Of a stretch of DNA of 64,000 nucleotides, positions 56,116 through 64,000 are shown one piece after another (the first letter of the stretch is position 1; every line of letters starts with the position of its first letter). The position numbers and the translations under genes were made by a program. This DNA is from Microbacterium sp. NIBRBAC000506063 (lineage in GTDB: Bacteria; Actinomycetota; Actinomycetes; Actinomycetales; Microbacteriaceae). The notes under the pieces are model-generated. The model searched no databases and was not told the DNA's origin. It saw nothing but the letters and a program-made list of their open reading frames with translations. The stretch is from positions 1 to 64,000 of the forward strand of contig NZ_CP072876.1 in NCBI RefSeq assembly GCF_017968845.1, read 5' to 3'.

Positions 56116-57165
56116 TTAGGGCCGCGCCAGGCGGCTCGTCATCGTCCTTGAGTGTTTCTTGAGCGTGCGCCCACCGCTTTCCACACGCACCGTCGTTCGG
56201 CGTCTCGCCTGCCGGTAGTAGGAGATCGCACCCGGGTGAAGGTCGATCGAATCCGTGAAGATCGCCGACCGCCGATCCAGCAGAGCGGCAGCGGGGACAT
56301 GCTGGGCGAGGTGAACCCGCGCATCGAAGAGCGACGCCAGCACCGCATGGATGAACTCGTCGGATGCCGCCTCGGAGGTGACCAGATAGTTCGGGACGGC
56401 GAGGGTCACCGTCGGCTCCTCGCCGCCGTAGGCGCCGGTCGGGAACTCCGCGAAGCGATACACGCCGGCGAACCGCGAGTTGATCCCCTCGACCGCGTCC
56501 GCATCGACGGACAGCAGACGCACGGGCAGGCGATCGGTGAGATCCTCCAGGCCGGGGGTCGGCACGCCGCCGACCCAGAAGAAGGCCTCGATATCGGCGC
56601 GCTCGAGCGCCTCGATGGACGCCTCGAGCCCGAGCTCGCGGTTCTCGAGCGCCTCGGCGTCCACGCCGGCGGCGTCGAGGATCCTCGTGGCGACGACGTT
56701 GACGCCGGAGTTCCTCGATCCCAGGGAGACGACGCGACCCTCGAGGTCGGCGATGCGCTCGATGTCCGAATCGACGCGGACCACGACGTGCACGTACTCG
56801 TCGTACAGCCGCGCCACCGCCTGGATCGGCAGCGGCTCCGCGAAGGCGCCGATGCCGCGCACGGCATCGGAGGCGGCGTCGCTCTGCGCGAACCCGACCA
56901 CGGCCTCCCCGCTGCCGATGCGCAGGAGGTTGTCCACCGAGCCGTTCGTCTCCGCGATGACGACCGGCACGTCGAGATCCCGGGTGAGCACGGCGGCGAG
57001 CTGCTCGCCGTAGCCGTAGTAGACCCCCGTGGTGCTTCCGCCCGCGATCACGTACGGGACGGCGTCGTCCTCCTGCTCCGCGACGCCGCATCCCGCCAGC
57101 GCCAGCACGACACCCGCCAGCGCGGCCAGGGCCAGCGCGCGCGACGCCCGCTTCGCCCCGCTCAT
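56116..57165 (-). CDS. TAXI-family TRAP-type solute-binding lipoprotein
   Basis: 349 residues. Signal peptide with lipobox 'VVLALAGCGVAE'. The TAXI hallmarks are 'YVIAGGSTTGVYYGYGEQLA' (G-x-x-x-G-x-Y-Y) and 'VVGFAQSDAASDAV', 'VSLGSRNSGVNVVATRILDA', 'ALLDRRSAIFTDSIDLHPGA'. ATG 57165 overlaps the histidine kinase stop. No TRAP membrane subunits lie nearby, so it may serve as a sensory co-receptor for the kinase. The last 25 residues are unlike the family and might reflect a small error. Confidence 0.85.
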   Translation of the reverse strand: MSGAKRASRALALAALAGVVLALAGCGVAEQEDDAVPYVIAGGSTTGVYYGYGEQLAAVLTRDLDVPVVIAETNGSVDNLLRIGSGEAVVGFAQSDAASDAVRGIGAFAEPLPIQAVARLYDEYVHVVVRVDSDIERIADLEGRVVSLGSRNSGVNVVATRILDAAGVDAEALENRELGLEASIEALERADIEAFFWVGGVPTPGLEDLTDRLPVRLLSVDADAVEGINSRFAGVYRFAEFPTGAYGGEEPTVTLAVPNYLVTSEAASDEFIHAVLASLFDARVHLAQHVPAAALLDRRSAIFTDSIDLHPGAISYYRQARRRTTVRVESGGRTLKKHSRTMTSRLARP

Positions 57166-58538
57166 CGCACGTATCCTTCCGGCAGTCTCAGCGAGACCAT
57201 GAGTCCCCCGTCTTCCGGCGAGGTCACCGTCAGCTCGCCGTCGAGCGCGTGCAGGAGATCCGTCGCGATCGCCAGCCCCAGGCCCGAACCCGGCTGATTC
57301 TGGCTGCCGGGGCTTCGCCAGAATCTGTCGGTGACATGCTCCAGCTCGTCGTCGCGCACGCCCGGGCCGTGGTCGCGCACCGCCACCACGCATCCGCTCT
57401 CCTGCCGGGAGGCGGACACCTCGACGCACGTGCCCGCCGGGGAGAACTTCACGGCGTTGTCGATCACCGCATCGAGGGCGCTCTCGACCATCGTGTCGTC
57501 GGTGAGGCTGAGCACCTCCGTCTCGCCCGAGCGCACGAAGGAGATCCCCCGCTGTGCAGCGACGTCCTGCCAGGCCTCGACGCGACGCTGCGCGAGCGCG
57601 GCCAGATCCACCACCGCCGGCTCCGCGTCGCCGTGTCCGCTGCGGGCCAGGCTCAGCAGGGTGTCGAGGATCCTCGTCATCCGCCGCCCCTCCTCGCGGG
57701 TCGCCTCGATGTCGTCGATCCATCCCTCATCGAGGCCGGTCGCCAGCAGCTCGACGCGGACGAGCAGGGCGTTGAGCGGATTGCGGAGCTCATGCGAGGC
57801 GTTCAGGGCGAACTCCCGCTGGCGGGAGAGCGCCCGCTCGATCTCCTCGGCCATACTGTTGAAGATCAGGATCATCCGGCGCAGCTCCGGTGGCCCGGTG
57901 TCGTCGGCGATCCGCGCTTCCATGTCGCCCTTCTCGATCGCCTCCATCGCCAGATCCACCCGCTGCACGGGCCTGAGCACCCAGCCCGCCAGCCGGTTGA
58001 CGACGAAGAGGCCGAGAAGGGCGGCGAGGCCGGCGATCACCACGAGCAGCACCCAGTGCCGGATGATCGCGACGCGCGGGGCCTCCACGCTCGCCGAGAT
58101 GATCACCGCGCCGATGACGTCGCCGTCGTCGAAGACGGGTTCGACCAGTACCGCATCGGTGAACAGCCACGGCAGCGCCGCCGGCGGCAGCTCGCTGCGC
58201 CGGCCTGACAGCGCGAGCGCCGCCTGCGCGGAGACGGCCTCTTCGAGGACGACCGGAGGCTCTCCGCCGTGCGCCCAGGGCTCGCCCGAGCGATCGACGA
58301 CGACGACCCGGATGTCGTAGAGCTGCTCGAAACGCGCCGCCTCGCTGTCGACGACGGCGGGATTGCCCGCTCGCAGCGCCTGCCGGGCGCTCGTGACGAA
58401 GTAGCTGAGATCCCCGAGCTGCTCGGCGTAGAACTCCTGCTGGATGCTGCGTGCCGCCGACCATGCGTAGGCACCCCCGAGGACGACGAGAACCCCGACG
58501 AGCGGCACCAGGAAGACGATCATCAGGCGTGTGCGCAT
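57162..58538 (-). CDS. sensor histidine kinase
   Basis: 458 residues: membrane helix ('IVFLVPLVGVLVVLGGAY'), extracytoplasmic sensor of about 140 residues, second helix ('WVLLVVIAGLAALLGLFVV'), HAMP, then the H box 'FALNASHELRNPLNALLVRV' (phospho-His), N box 'VIDNAVKFSPAG', G boxes 'VRDHGPGVRDDEL' and 'GSGLGLAIATDLLHAL'. Intact. It lies three bases after the response regulator and overlaps the TAXI gene. Confidence 0.93.
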   Translation of the reverse strand: MRTRLMIVFLVPLVGVLVVLGGAYAWSAARSIQQEFYAEQLGDLSYFVTSARQALRAGNPAVVDSEAARFEQLYDIRVVVVDRSGEPWAHGGEPPVVLEEAVSAQAALALSGRRSELPPAALPWLFTDAVLVEPVFDDGDVIGAVIISASVEAPRVAIIRHWVLLVVIAGLAALLGLFVVNRLAGWVLRPVQRVDLAMEAIEKGDMEARIADDTGPPELRRMILIFNSMAEEIERALSRQREFALNASHELRNPLNALLVRVELLATGLDEGWIDDIEATREEGRRMTRILDTLLSLARSGHGDAEPAVVDLAALAQRRVEAWQDVAAQRGISFVRSGETEVLSLTDDTMVESALDAVIDNAVKFSPAGTCVEVSASRQESGCVVAVRDHGPGVRDDELEHVTDRFWRSPGSQNQPGSGLGLAIATDLLHALDGELTVTSPEDGGLMVSLRLPEGYVR

Positions 58539-58541
58539 GCC

Positions 58542-59212
58542 TCAGGCTCCCGCCAGCCGATAGCCGACACCTCGCACCGTCTCGATGGGCGCACCGGGGC
58601 CGATCTTGCGGCGGATCGAGCCCACATGCACTTCCAGGGAGCGGCTGAACGAATGCCAGTCGGAGTTCCACACCTCGCGGATGATGCGCTCCCGCGGCAC
58701 GACGACGCCCGGGTAGCGCACCAGCACCGCGACGATGTCGAACTCCTTGCGCGTCAGCTCCACCGCGACCCCGTCGACCAGCACCTGCCGGGCGACCAGA
58801 TCGAACCGGACACCGCCGATGTCGACGCTCTGCTCACGCTCGACGTCGGTGGGCATGGTGCGCGAACGCCGCGTGACGGCCTCGATGCGGGCGACCAGCT
58901 CCCGGACGTCGTAGGGCTTGACGAGGAAGTCGTCGGCGCCCGCCCGCAGGCCTGTGATCCGGTCCCGCACCTCGTTGCGCGCGGTCGCGATGATGATCGG
59001 CACGCCCGTGCGCGCCCTGATCCGTCGGCAGAGATCGATCCCGTCGATGTCGGGCAGACCGAGATCGAGCAGGACGACCTCGGTGTCCGAGCCGAGCGCC
59101 TCCAGTGCGCCGGCCCGTGCGCGGCCCGTGCCGTCGCGTAGCCGGACTTCCGCAGGAACGCACCGAGCGCGTCGGCGACGCGATCGTCGTCTTCCACAAT
59201 CAGAATCTTCAT
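58542..59212 (-). CDS. OmpR-family response regulator; frameshifted
   Basis: Receiver 'MKILIVEDDDRVADALGAFL' with acidic pocket, phospho-Asp in 'VVLLDLGLPDIDGIDLCRRI', 'VKPYDVRELVARIEA' with the Lys, then a winged-helix DNA-binding domain ('VELTRKEFDIVAVLVRYPGV', 'EVHVGSIRRKIG', 'IETVRGVGYRLAGA'). One base is missing at about 59128; 223 residues repaired. First gene of the regulator-kinase-TAXI operon. Confidence 0.92.
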
Positions 59213-59298
59213 CGAGCCTGTTCCTCGGGTGAACGGCGCTGCCAGGGGCACAGCCCATACAAACTACCAGTGAAGCCGCGCGGTGCCGCGCCGCGCCG

Positions 59299-60111
59299 TC
59301 AGCCTCGACGGGCGGCGTGCTGGGCGAAGGCGCTCTCGTAGAGGCATACACTCGCGGCCGTGGCGAGGTTCAGCGACTCGGCCCGCCCGAAGATCGGCAG
59401 CTTCAGCACGTGATCGGCGAGGTTCAGCGACCACTCCTCCAGTCCGTGCGCCTCATTGCCGAACAGCCAGGCGGTCGGCCCCTCCAGAGTTCCGGAGGAG
59501 CGCGCCTCGATGAAGTCGTCGCCCTTCACGTCCGCGGCGAGCACGGTGAGCCCGGCCTCGCGGGCCCCCTCGAGCACGAGCGGGAGCTCCCCGCCTACCG
59601 CGATCGGCAGGTGGAAGAGCGATCCGGTCGTGGAACGGACGACCTTGGGGTTGTAGGGGTCGACCGTGCGACCGGTGAGGATGACGGCGTCGGCCCCCGC
59701 GGCATCCGATGCCCGGATGATCGTGCCGAGATTGCCGGGATCGCGGATCTCCTGACAGATCGTCACGAGCATGGGCGAGCTCGCCAGGATGTCCTTCACC
59801 GCGGTGGGCGTCTGCCGTGCCACCGCGAGCAGGCCCTGCGGGGTCACGGTGTCGGCCATCGCCGCCAGCACGCCCTCGGAGACGTACTGCACCTCGACCT
59901 GCGCCTCGACGGCCGCCGCGCGGATGTCGGCGTGCTTCTCCCAGCCGGTGGGCGTCGCGAACAGCTCGGCGATCGCATCGGGCTTGTAGGCCAGTGCCTC
60001 GCGCACCGCCTGCGGCCCCTCCAGGAGGAAGAGGCCGGTGTCGCTGCGGGCGCTGCGCTTGGTGAGCTTGGCCACCGCGCGGACGCGAGGGGATCGGGGA
60101 TTCTCCAGCAC
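59299..60111 (-). CDS. TrmH/SpoU-family RNA 2'-O-methyltransferase
   Basis: 270 residues, intact. N-terminal RNA-binding part ('[14 protein letters not shown]') and the SPOUT motifs '[20 protein letters not shown]' (motif 1), '[20 protein letters not shown]' (motif 2) and '[20 protein letters not shown]' (motif 3). In actinobacteria it follows infC-rpmI-rplT, as here. rRNA or tRNA target not determined. Confidence 0.93.
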   Translation of the reverse strand: MLENPRSPRVRAVAKLTKRSARSDTGLFLLEGPQAVREALAYKPDAIAELFATPTGWEKHADIRAAAVEAQVEVQYVSEGVLAAMADTVTPQGLLAVARQTPTAVKDILASSPMLVTICQEIRDPGNLGTIIRASDAAGADAVILTGRTVDPYNPKVVRSTTGSLFHLPIAVGGELPLVLEGAREAGLTVLAADVKGDDFIEARSSGTLEGPTAWLFGNEAHGLEEWSLNLADHVLKLPIFGRAESLNLATAASVCLYESAFAQHAARRG

Positions 60112-60159
60112 GCTCTCAGTCTAGAGAGATCGGATGCCGCACCGCCTCCCGAAAACGCA

Positions 60160-60193
60160 GAACGGGCGCTCCCCCGCAGGGAAGCGCCCGTTC
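60160..60193 (-). terminator. terminator after rplT
   Basis: GAACGGGCGCT (60160-60170) / AGCGCCCGTTC (60183-60193) with a 12-base loop, 15 bases after the rplT stop and followed by TGCGTTTTC on the minus strand. Confidence 0.8.
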
Positions 60194-60207
60194 GACGAAG
60201 AAGTCGC

Positions 60208-60594
60208 TCAGGCGGCGGTCTTCGGTGCGTTCACGTCCGAGGGCAGCGCCTTCTTCGCAGTCTCGACGAGCGAGGCGAAGGTGGCGGGCTCGTTCACGGC
60301 GAGCTCGGCGAGCATGCGGCGGTCGACCTGAACGCCGGCAAGACCCAGACCCTGGATGAAGCGGTTGTAGGTGAGGCCGTTCTGGCGGCTCGCCGCGTTG
60401 ATGCGCTGGATCCACAGACGACGGAAGTCGCCCTTGCGCTTGCGACGGTCGCGGTACGCGTAGACGAGCGAGTGCGTGACCTGCTCCTTGGCCTTCCGGT
60501 ACAGGCGCGAACGCTGCCCGCGGTAACCGGAGGCGCGCTCGAGGATGACGCGACGCTTCTTGTGGGCGTTGACAGCCCGCTTGACTCTAGCCAT
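60208..60594 (-). CDS. rplT: 50S ribosomal protein L20
   Basis: 128 residues: '[20 protein letters not shown]' start, '[20 protein letters not shown]', '[20 protein letters not shown]'. Intact. Third gene of the infC operon. The C-terminus has a short Ala-rich tail common in actinobacteria. Confidence 0.98.
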   Translation of the reverse strand: MARVKRAVNAHKKRRVILERASGYRGQRSRLYRKAKEQVTHSLVYAYRDRRKRKGDFRRLWIQRINAASRQNGLTYNRFIQGLGLAGVQVDRRMLAELAVNEPATFASLVETAKKALPSDVNAPKTAA

Positions 60595-60626
60595 TTCTCT
60601 GTATTCCTATCGTGCGATCGGGCGCG

Positions 60627-60824
60627 TCAGCCGCGGCCGAGGAGCTTGTTGGCGACCTTGGTGTCGGCCTTGGAGAGCACCTGGTCCTGGTTCAGGCGGC
60701 GGGTGCGACGGCTCGACTTGTGCTCGAGGTTGTGACGCATGCCGGCCTGCTGCTTCTTCAGCTTTCCGGAACCGGTGATCTTGAAGCGCTTCTTGGCACC
60801 CGAGTGGGTCTTCTGCTTCGGCAT
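60627..60824 (-). CDS. rpmI: 50S ribosomal protein L35
   Basis: 65 residues: '[20 protein letters not shown]' followed by '[20 protein letters not shown]'. Intact, GAAGAGAAG purine-rich site upstream of ATG. Confidence 0.98.
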   Translation of the reverse strand: MPKQKTHSGAKKRFKITGSGKLKKQQAGMRHNLEHKSSRRTRRLNQDQVLSKADTKVANKLLGRG

Positions 60825-60896
60825 CTTCTCTTCTTTCGTGTGGCGCCTTCTCAGGCGACGGTGTCAGCCCGCCGGAGCGGGAGGTCGGGGCGGGAG

Positions 60897-61499
<603 letters not shown>

Positions 61500-61579
61500 G
61501 CGGAACTCCTTCAGTGGGTGAATAGGTCTTCTCGAGACACTCATCCCCACCCGGCCGACTTACAGACGTCGGCGCCCCC

Positions 61580-61609
61580 TGTCTACCGACGTGAATCGGC
61601 GGAGTGCAA
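61580..61609 (-). promoter_or_regulatory. infC operon promoter
   Basis: TTGCAC, an 18-base spacer and TAGACA on the minus strand; predicted start near 61573, giving a leader of about 75 bases before the IF-3 start. Confidence 0.55.
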
Positions 61610-61713
61610 GACCCGGTAGCCTGGAACGGCAAGCGCGGGTGGGAAGTGAATCCTCTTTCGTGCCGGAGCGCAATGCTCCGGAGCCAATCAAGTCTAACAG
61701 AAGGCATGCCACA

Positions 61714-62106
61714 GTGACGATTCCGGGTCAGGACGAGCAGGAACACGAGCGCCAGGAGCGCTGGGAGCAGCAGGAGGAGGCCGCGGCATCCGCCACCCGG
61801 GACATCGCCGACGTCCCCGCCGTCGAGGTCATCACCACGACCGCCGTGCACCTCATGAGCGCCGCCGCCGTCAAGGTGGGCCTGGCCCACGATCCGGATG
61901 CCGAGCAGGACCTCGACGAGGCCCGCAAGCTCATCAACGCCCTCGCCGGTCTCATCACCGCCGGCGCCCCCGAGATCAGCGACATGCATGCGCGCTCGCT
62001 GCGCGACGGCCTGCGCTCCCTGCAGCTGGCCTTCCGCGAGGCCTCGGTCATCCCCGATCCGATCGGCAAGGGTCCGGGCGAGAAGTGGACGGGTCCGGTC
62101 ACGTAG
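61714..62106 (+). CDS. DUF1844 protein
   Basis: 130 residues from GTG 61714. An acidic N-terminus ('EQEHERQERWEQQEEAAA') is followed by 'VITTTAVHLMSAAAVKVGLA' and 'DLDEARKLINALAGLITAGA', the DUF1844 core, and a Pro-rich end. It is divergent from infC, its normal place in actinobacteria. Function unknown. Confidence 0.88.
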   Translation: MTIPGQDEQEHERQERWEQQEEAAASATRDIADVPAVEVITTTAVHLMSAAAVKVGLAHDPDAEQDLDEARKLINALAGLITAGAPEISDMHARSLRDGLRSLQLAFREASVIPDPIGKGPGEKWTGPVT

Positions 62107-62144
62107 GTGCTGGGCAGGCTCCGGACTGCTCTGGTCGGGCTCCA

Positions 62145-62222
62145 GGAGACCCCCGTTTCGCGCAGAGCGGGCTCCTTCCCCGCTGCGCGGGGCCCCTCCC
62201 GATGCGCGAAACGGGGGTCTCC
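62145..62222. repeat. perfect 20-bp inverted repeat (long hairpin)
   Basis: GGAGACCCCCGTTTCGCGCA (62145-62164) and its exact complement TGCGCGAAACGGGGGTCTCC (62203-62222) with a 38-base loop, between the convergent DUF1844 and SseB genes. The loop is GC-rich and can fold further. Nothing else is seen in 62107-62317. Confidence 0.85.
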
Positions 62223-62317
62223 CTGCGCCCTCGGCAGAACACTCCTGCGCCCTGGTCGTTCCATGAATGCCGGGGAGGGTAAGAGAGCGAGAGGCGTTGC
62301 GCGATTCTCGCTGACTC

Positions 62318-63101
62318 TCACTCGGAGGCGCGGAGCTTCACCGTGAGGGAGTCGACGAGGACGGCGATGCGGTCGTCGGCGGACCATCGCTGAGCGAGGC
62401 GGGTCAGGACCGCGTCCAGTGCCTCACGCTCCAGCCCCTGCACGAGCTCGAGTTCGACGATGAGCTCCGGTCCGCGCAAGCGCGCATCGGGATCACCCGG
62501 GGCCACGGCGACGTCGATCACGGCGAGCTCGGTCGCCACCGACTCCTGGAGTCCGGTGAACACCTCGTGCGAGAGGAAGCTCGGATCCCACGGCTCCCCC
62601 TGCGCGACCGCCCAGACCGCGGGGCGACGCAGGATGAACTCCGTCTCGGATGCCGGGTCCAGCACGATCAGGTCGGTGTCGTCGGCGGATGCCGCCAGCG
62701 CCGCACGCACGGCCTCCACCGGGATCGGACGCGCCGTGGCATCCCACCGCCGCATCGCGTCGACCGAGCTGAACACCGGCTGCACGCGGCGCCCGTCGGG
62801 AGCGGCGACCGTGACGATCGACAGCTCCTGGGTCTTGTCGACGGACAGGCCGGTCGGGCCGATCCCCTCGTCGCCCTTCTCGGCGATCAGCGGGATGAGC
62901 ACTCGGGCGGAGCGGAACGCATCGACGACCTCGCTCTGGGAGCCCTCCCCGCCCGGAACCGCAGGAGTGCGGCCAGCAGCGCGGGATCGGCCGTTCCGTC
63001 ATCGGCCGCGTGCGGATTCTCCTGGAAGCTGCGACCCTCCCACGGGACCCGGCGGAGTCGGCGTGGTTGCAGGAGTCCTGCGGGTCAGTGCCCTGCGACA
63101 T
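62318..63101 (-). CDS. SseB-family protein; two frameshifts
   Basis: The SseB domain gives '[14 protein letters not shown]', '[20 protein letters not shown]', '[20 protein letters not shown]', '[20 protein letters not shown]'. The N-terminus '[10 protein letters not shown]' then '[20 protein letters not shown]' and '[12 protein letters not shown]' requires a base at about 63049 and at 62949, both at short G runs (minus strand). 261 residues repaired. ATG 63101 overlaps the hisA stop by 17 bases. Role unknown. Confidence 0.82.
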
Positions 63102-63830
63102 CCAGTGCCTCGACGAGGGTGAAGGCACCGGCGTACAGGGCTTTGCCCACGATCGCGCCCTCGACGCCCAGCGGCACGAGCTCGCGCAGGGCCGCGATGT
63201 CGTCGAGGCTCGAGACGCCGCCCGAGGCGATCACCGGCTTGGGCGTGCGCGAGGCGACCTCGCGCAGCAGGTCGAGGTTCGGACCGCGCAACGTGCCGTC
63301 CTTGGTGACGTCGGTGACGACGTAGCGGCTGCATCCGGCATCCTCGAGACGCTGGAGCACCTCCCAGAGATCCCCGCCGTCCTCGGTCCAGCCGCGGGCG
63401 GCCAAGGTCGTGCCGCGCACATCGAGTCCGACCGCGACGGCCTCGCCGTAGCGGGCGATGACGTCGGCGGCCCACTCGGGTTCTCCAGGGCGGCGGTGCC
63501 GAGGTTGACCCGGGTCGCGCCGCTCTCCAGCGCCGCCTCCAGGCTCGCGTCGTCACGGATGCCGCCGGACAGCTCGATGCTGACGTTGCGGTACTGCTTG
63601 ATGACGCGGCGCAGGATGGCGGTGTTGCTGCCACGCCCGAAGGCGGCGTCGAGATCGACCAGGTGGATCCACTCGGCGCCCTGATCGACCCATTCGCCGG
63701 CGGCGTCGACCGGATCCCCATAACTGGTCTCGGTGCCGGCCTCGCCCTGGGTGAGGCGCACGGCCTGTCCGCCGGCGACGTCCACGGCGGGCAGCAGGAT
63801 GAGTTCGGGCGTGGATGCGAAATCGTTCAT
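63085..63830 (-). CDS. hisA: phosphoribosyl isomerase HisA (possibly the dual-function PriA type); frameshifted
   Basis: (beta-alpha)8 barrel: '[20 protein letters not shown]' (catalytic Asp), '[20 protein letters not shown]', '[20 protein letters not shown]', '[20 protein letters not shown]' (second Asp), '[16 protein letters not shown]'. One base missing at about 63480; 248 residues repaired. In actinobacteria without trpF this enzyme (PriA) also serves tryptophan synthesis; whether that applies cannot be told. ATG 63830. Confidence 0.94.
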
Positions 63831-63870
63831 GGTTCCTCGTTGGTGGCGATCGCCTCGGGTGGGCACGATC

Positions 63871-64000
63871 TCAGAGCGTATCGGCGCGGAGAGAGCCGAT
63901 CCAATTCGACAGGAGCCGGATGCCGGCCTCCCCGACTTCTCGGGATGGAACTGGGTCGCCGACAGCGGCCCGTTCTCGACCGCTGCCAGGAAGGGCGCAC
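63871..64000 (-). CDS. hisH: imidazole glycerol phosphate synthase subunit HisH, 3' end only
   Basis: The visible 42 residues read '[20 protein letters not shown]' then '[17 protein letters not shown]', the glutaminase C-terminus with the catalytic His-x-Glu (HPEKSG). The gene continues beyond the window. It precedes hisA by 40 bases. Confidence 0.92.
   Translation of the reverse strand, partial: CALPGSGRERAAVGDPVPSREVGEAGIRLLSNWIGSLRADTL

Overview
This window is high-GC actinobacterial chromosome, most likely from the family Microbacteriaceae and probably a Microbacterium or close relative. The grounds are the roughly 70% GC, the conserved order xerD-parA-scpA-scpB-rluB-tyrA-cmk-der, the rRNA sequences, leaderless-looking promoters, and 13E12-type DUF222/HNH genes. 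The assignment rests on recognition from memory, not on a search. Most genes lie on the minus strand and are packed with 4-base ATGA/GTGA overlaps.

Layout. 1-1.7 kb: an integrase pointing at the 3' end of tRNA-Pro(GGG), with two extra tRNA 5' halves in tandem behind it. 1.7-7.8 kb: GNAT acetyltransferase, lysoplasmalogenase, S4 protein, an SOS-box-preceded DUF222/HNH protein, an IS256-family element, a NUDIX hydrolase and a nucleotidyltransferase. 7.9-24.9 kb: a housekeeping cluster covering ribosome GTPase Der, cytidylate kinase, tyrosine synthesis, rRNA pseudouridylation, chromosome condensation and partition, XerD, CTP synthase, RecN, NAD kinase and TlyA, then a phosphatase, a flavin reductase, a HAD hydrolase and a KKPY-repeat protein. 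25-30.7 kb: one rRNA operon (16S-23S-5S, no spacer tRNA) with tandem promoters, an antitermination box, a 23S processing stem and a terminator. 31-36 kb: DUF4184 membrane protein, TyrS, and a satD-HTH-membrane protein operon. 34.7-42.5 kb: arginine operon argC-J-B-D-F-(acyltransferase)-H. 42.8-45.9 kb: thiamine salvage genes thiM-thiE-thiD/tenA behind a TPP riboswitch. 45.9-49.1 kb: an accessory patch with a MazF-type toxin and its antitoxin, a Fic protein with a C-terminal extension, a short unknown ORF, a phosphotransferase and palindromic repeats. 49.1-56 kb: pheST and a glutamate-type ABC transporter. 56-59.2 kb: a TAXI-type binding lipoprotein coupled to a two-component system. 59.3-64 kb: TrmH methyltransferase, infC-rpmI-rplT, DUF1844, SseB and hisA-hisH.

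An overriding property of this sequence is that about 32 protein genes, most of them normally essential, are broken by single-base frameshifts (about 54 in all). Almost every one is repaired by adding one base, usually to a short G or C run. I read these as systematic sequencing or assembly errors, so broken genes are annotated across the shift as single CDSs. Start and end coordinates are given for the repaired gene.

Genuinely interesting items are: the tandem tRNA-Pro halves next to an integrase; the LexA operator overlapping a leaderless promoter of the DUF222/HNH gene; short dispersed repeats that have entered coding sequences and been translated; the satD operon; the Fic/short-ORF pair; the TAXI receptor tied to a two-component system; and infC apparently starting at AUC.
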